A stretch of 7,011 nucleotides of DNA. It comes from an uncultured Campylobacter sp. (lineage in GTDB: Bacteria; Campylobacterota; Campylobacteria; Campylobacterales; Campylobacteraceae). The stretch spans positions 1-7,011 of the forward strand of contig CAAHEJ010000127.1 of assembly GCA_900772495.1 (NCBI GenBank), in the 5' to 3' direction. Shown in pieces: positions 5,790 through 7,011 of this stretch (the stretch's first letter is position 1; every line of letters starts with the position of its first letter). Both the position numbers and the translations under genes were made by a program. Under the pieces are notes generated by a model. It did not search any database and had not been told where the DNA came from. It saw nothing but the letters and a program-made list of their open reading frames with translations.

Positions 5790-5807
5790 TTGGCTTAAAT
5801 TTTGCTT
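5790..5807 (+). promoter_or_regulatory. Candidate sigma-54 (RpoN) promoter upstream of the protease
   Basis: TTGGCTTAAATTTTGCTT has GG at 5792-5793 and GC at 5804-5805 with exactly ten bases between them. That is the -24/-12 arrangement of sigma-54 promoters, and the 3' half TTTTGCTT is close to the Campylobacterota consensus. It would start transcription near 5817, about 90 bases before the TTG start. In this group sigma-54 mainly drives flagellar middle genes, so finding it before a secreted protease would be notable. A match by chance is possible. Confidence 0.38.
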
Positions 5808-5879
5808 ATACGATGAGCGGATTTGCTGAATAAAAACACACATTTAAAAGGCGAGAAATTTTACTTTTTACCAAAACCT

Positions 5880-5888
5880 TGCTATAAT
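5880..5888 (+). promoter_or_regulatory. Extended -10 promoter for the S6 protease gene
   Basis: TGCTATAAT is a perfect extended -10 element, preceded by T-rich DNA. The start would be near 5895, leaving only about 14 bases of leader, which contain GGAGGGGA at 5899-5906, the strongest ribosome site in the window. Confidence 0.62.
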
Positions 5889-5908
5889 ATCATTTAGCGG
5901 AGGGGATT

Positions 5909-7011
5909 TTGAAAAAAGTTGTATTTTGCTTTTTTGCAAGTGTGCTGTTAAACGCGCAAAGTATCGATATAAGCAAGTTTTATTATAGGGATTATTTGGA
6001 CTTTGGGCAAGGTTATGGAGCGTTTAATGGCGAAAATTCGGGCAAGGCAAACACTTCAAACGGCACAACCCTTACAGGCAAAGACGGCACACAAGTGAGC
6101 GTGCCAAATGTGCCAAATTTTAGTGCTTCGAGCAATAACGGCAATCTTGCGGCGGTAGGGCGTGGATTTGTCGTAACCGCAAATCATGTAACAAGCCCAG
6201 AAAATCCAAGCAGTAGTGATAACTTTCGCAAATGGGGGCTTACTACATATACTCTAGCCAAGCAAAATTCGGGTGATGATACGATAATTAGCGTTTCTAA
6301 ACCTTATGGACGCGATGAAAAATTTTTGCGTTTTGACAAATATATTGTTGAGGGGCAAACTTCAATGCTTGATATTACTAATAGCACAAACACAAGCAAC
6401 CCTACAAGCACTGCGCAAGAAAGTCACAACCTAGAAGATTTTAAAAATAAAATAAAAAGTTTGGCAGATTCTAATGGCAATGTGCATATTTATCAAGCTG
6501 GTTCAGGCATTATTACTTTAAGGGGTGGCACTAGCACGGAGATTAGCAGGCTAGATAATGGCGAAACAAAGGGCGGGGGATTTGGGATTTTAAATGTTAA
6601 TTCTAGTATGTATTTAGATTTGGTTAAAGGACATGCAAGTGGAGATTCTCGAGGGATTACTTTTACTTATAGCCCAAATGGCGATTTTAATAACCGCATT
6701 AGCTCGGGCGACAGCGGGAGTGGAATTTACGCTTATGATAGCACATCTAAAAAGTGGATTTTATTAGGCGTAACTTCGCAATCGACTACTATGAATATTT
6801 CCTACATTGCTGCTGTGTCAAACAAAGAATTGCTGGACTTTCAAAGCAATTTTGAACAAAAAATCAATCTAAAATTATCTGACCATCAAATAACCACTTG
6901 GACTTTTAGTAATACCGAGTTTAAAAATGAAATGAGAGGAGATATACCACAGCAAAGTTATACAACACAACAACTTCAAAATAAGGACATAATTTTCAGT
7001 GGTGGCGGGAC
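5909..7011 (+). CDS. S6-family autotransporter serine protease, N-terminal part (partial)
   Basis: The frame starts at a TTG (5909) five bases after GGAGG. No in-frame ATG lies nearby upstream, and the product begins with a proper signal peptide (MKKVVFCFFASVLLNA, cleavage predicted after A16). It runs off the right edge after 367 codons. FYYRDYLDFGQGYGAF (24-39) matches the start of the IgA protease/SPATE protease domain. A chymotrypsin-type triad is visible in family order: H93 in VTANHV, D136 five residues before R in DEKFLRFDKYIVE, and S269 in GDSGSG (267-272), followed by IYAYD and a WILLGV strand as in the family. KDIIFSGGG (359-367) is the usual entry to the beta-helical passenger. The mature part seen has no Cys, as expected for a type V secreted passenger. 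The protein should cross the inner membrane by Sec and the outer membrane through a C-terminal beta-barrel beyond this window. The substrate is unknown; relatives cleave IgA, mucin or host proteins. I see no phase-variable homopolymer tract; the longest G run is five. Confidence 0.88.
   Translation, partial: MKKVVFCFFASVLLNAQSIDISKFYYRDYLDFGQGYGAFNGENSGKANTSNGTTLTGKDGTQVSVPNVPNFSASSNNGNLAAVGRGFVVTANHVTSPENPSSSDNFRKWGLTTYTLAKQNSGDDTIISVSKPYGRDEKFLRFDKYIVEGQTSMLDITNSTNTSNPTSTAQESHNLEDFKNKIKSLADSNGNVHIYQAGSGIITLRGGTSTEISRLDNGETKGGGFGILNVNSSMYLDLVKGHASGDSRGITFTYSPNGDFNNRISSGDSGSGIYAYDSTSKKWILLGVTSQSTTMNISYIAAVSNKELLDFQSNFEQKINLKLSDHQITTWTFSNTEFKNEMRGDIPQQSYTTQQLQNKDIIFSGGG

Noticed and set aside
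6570..6582. Short G run in the protease gene as a phase-variable tract
   Set aside because: The run is only five G residues, well below the length at which slippage-driven switching is usual in this group.

Overview
The window looks like chromosomal DNA from a Campylobacterota (epsilonproteobacterial) species, most likely Helicobacter or Campylobacter. The evidence is the tight nifS-nifU pair with a three-domain NifU, the AT-rich intergenic DNA full of AAATTTAA-type words, promoters of the extended -10 type (TGCTATAAT), and the short, low-complexity proteins. I cannot fix the genus from sequence alone. The dispersed hairpin repeats and the S6-type protease lean towards an enterohepatic Helicobacter.

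Layout. Positions 1-90 hold the last codons of metA (homoserine O-acyltransferase). Positions 91-522 are AT-rich and non-coding, with three consecutive hairpins (270-344) and a candidate promoter. nifS (523-1701) and nifU (1714-2685) follow, 12 bases apart and almost certainly cotranscribed: the cysteine desulfurase supplies sulfur and NifU is the scaffold and carrier for Fe-S cluster assembly. Converging on nifU from the minus strand is an unrecognised protein of 434 residues (2758-4062) with a C-terminal HEPN-like RNPVAH motif and a repeat-built Asn/Leu/Ser-rich insert. It is preceded by a small charged unknown protein (4097-4330, minus strand). A dispersed inverted repeat (4332-4402) sits right against the start codon of that small gene, followed by a second hairpin (4406-4439) between 13-bp direct repeats and then by 200 bp of AT-rich degenerate DNA.

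ilvC (4756-5751, plus strand) encodes ketol-acid reductoisomerase of branched-chain amino acid synthesis. It has an extended -10 promoter, a structured leader and a possible 15-codon Ile/Leu-containing upstream ORF whose stop overlaps the ilvC start. A strong hairpin follows ilvC. Then come a sigma-54-like element, a second extended -10 promoter and a TTG-started gene that runs off the right edge (5909-7011). It encodes the N-terminal part of a secreted S6-family (IgA protease/SPATE-type) autotransporter serine protease with a complete predicted His/Asp/Ser triad.

Most of the window is housekeeping metabolism (Met, Fe-S, Ile/Val). The parts most worth following up are the secreted protease and its promoter region, the HEPN-like protein with its insert, the ilvC leader, and the mobile-looking hairpins. 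I see no clear case for a wholly new multi-gene system.
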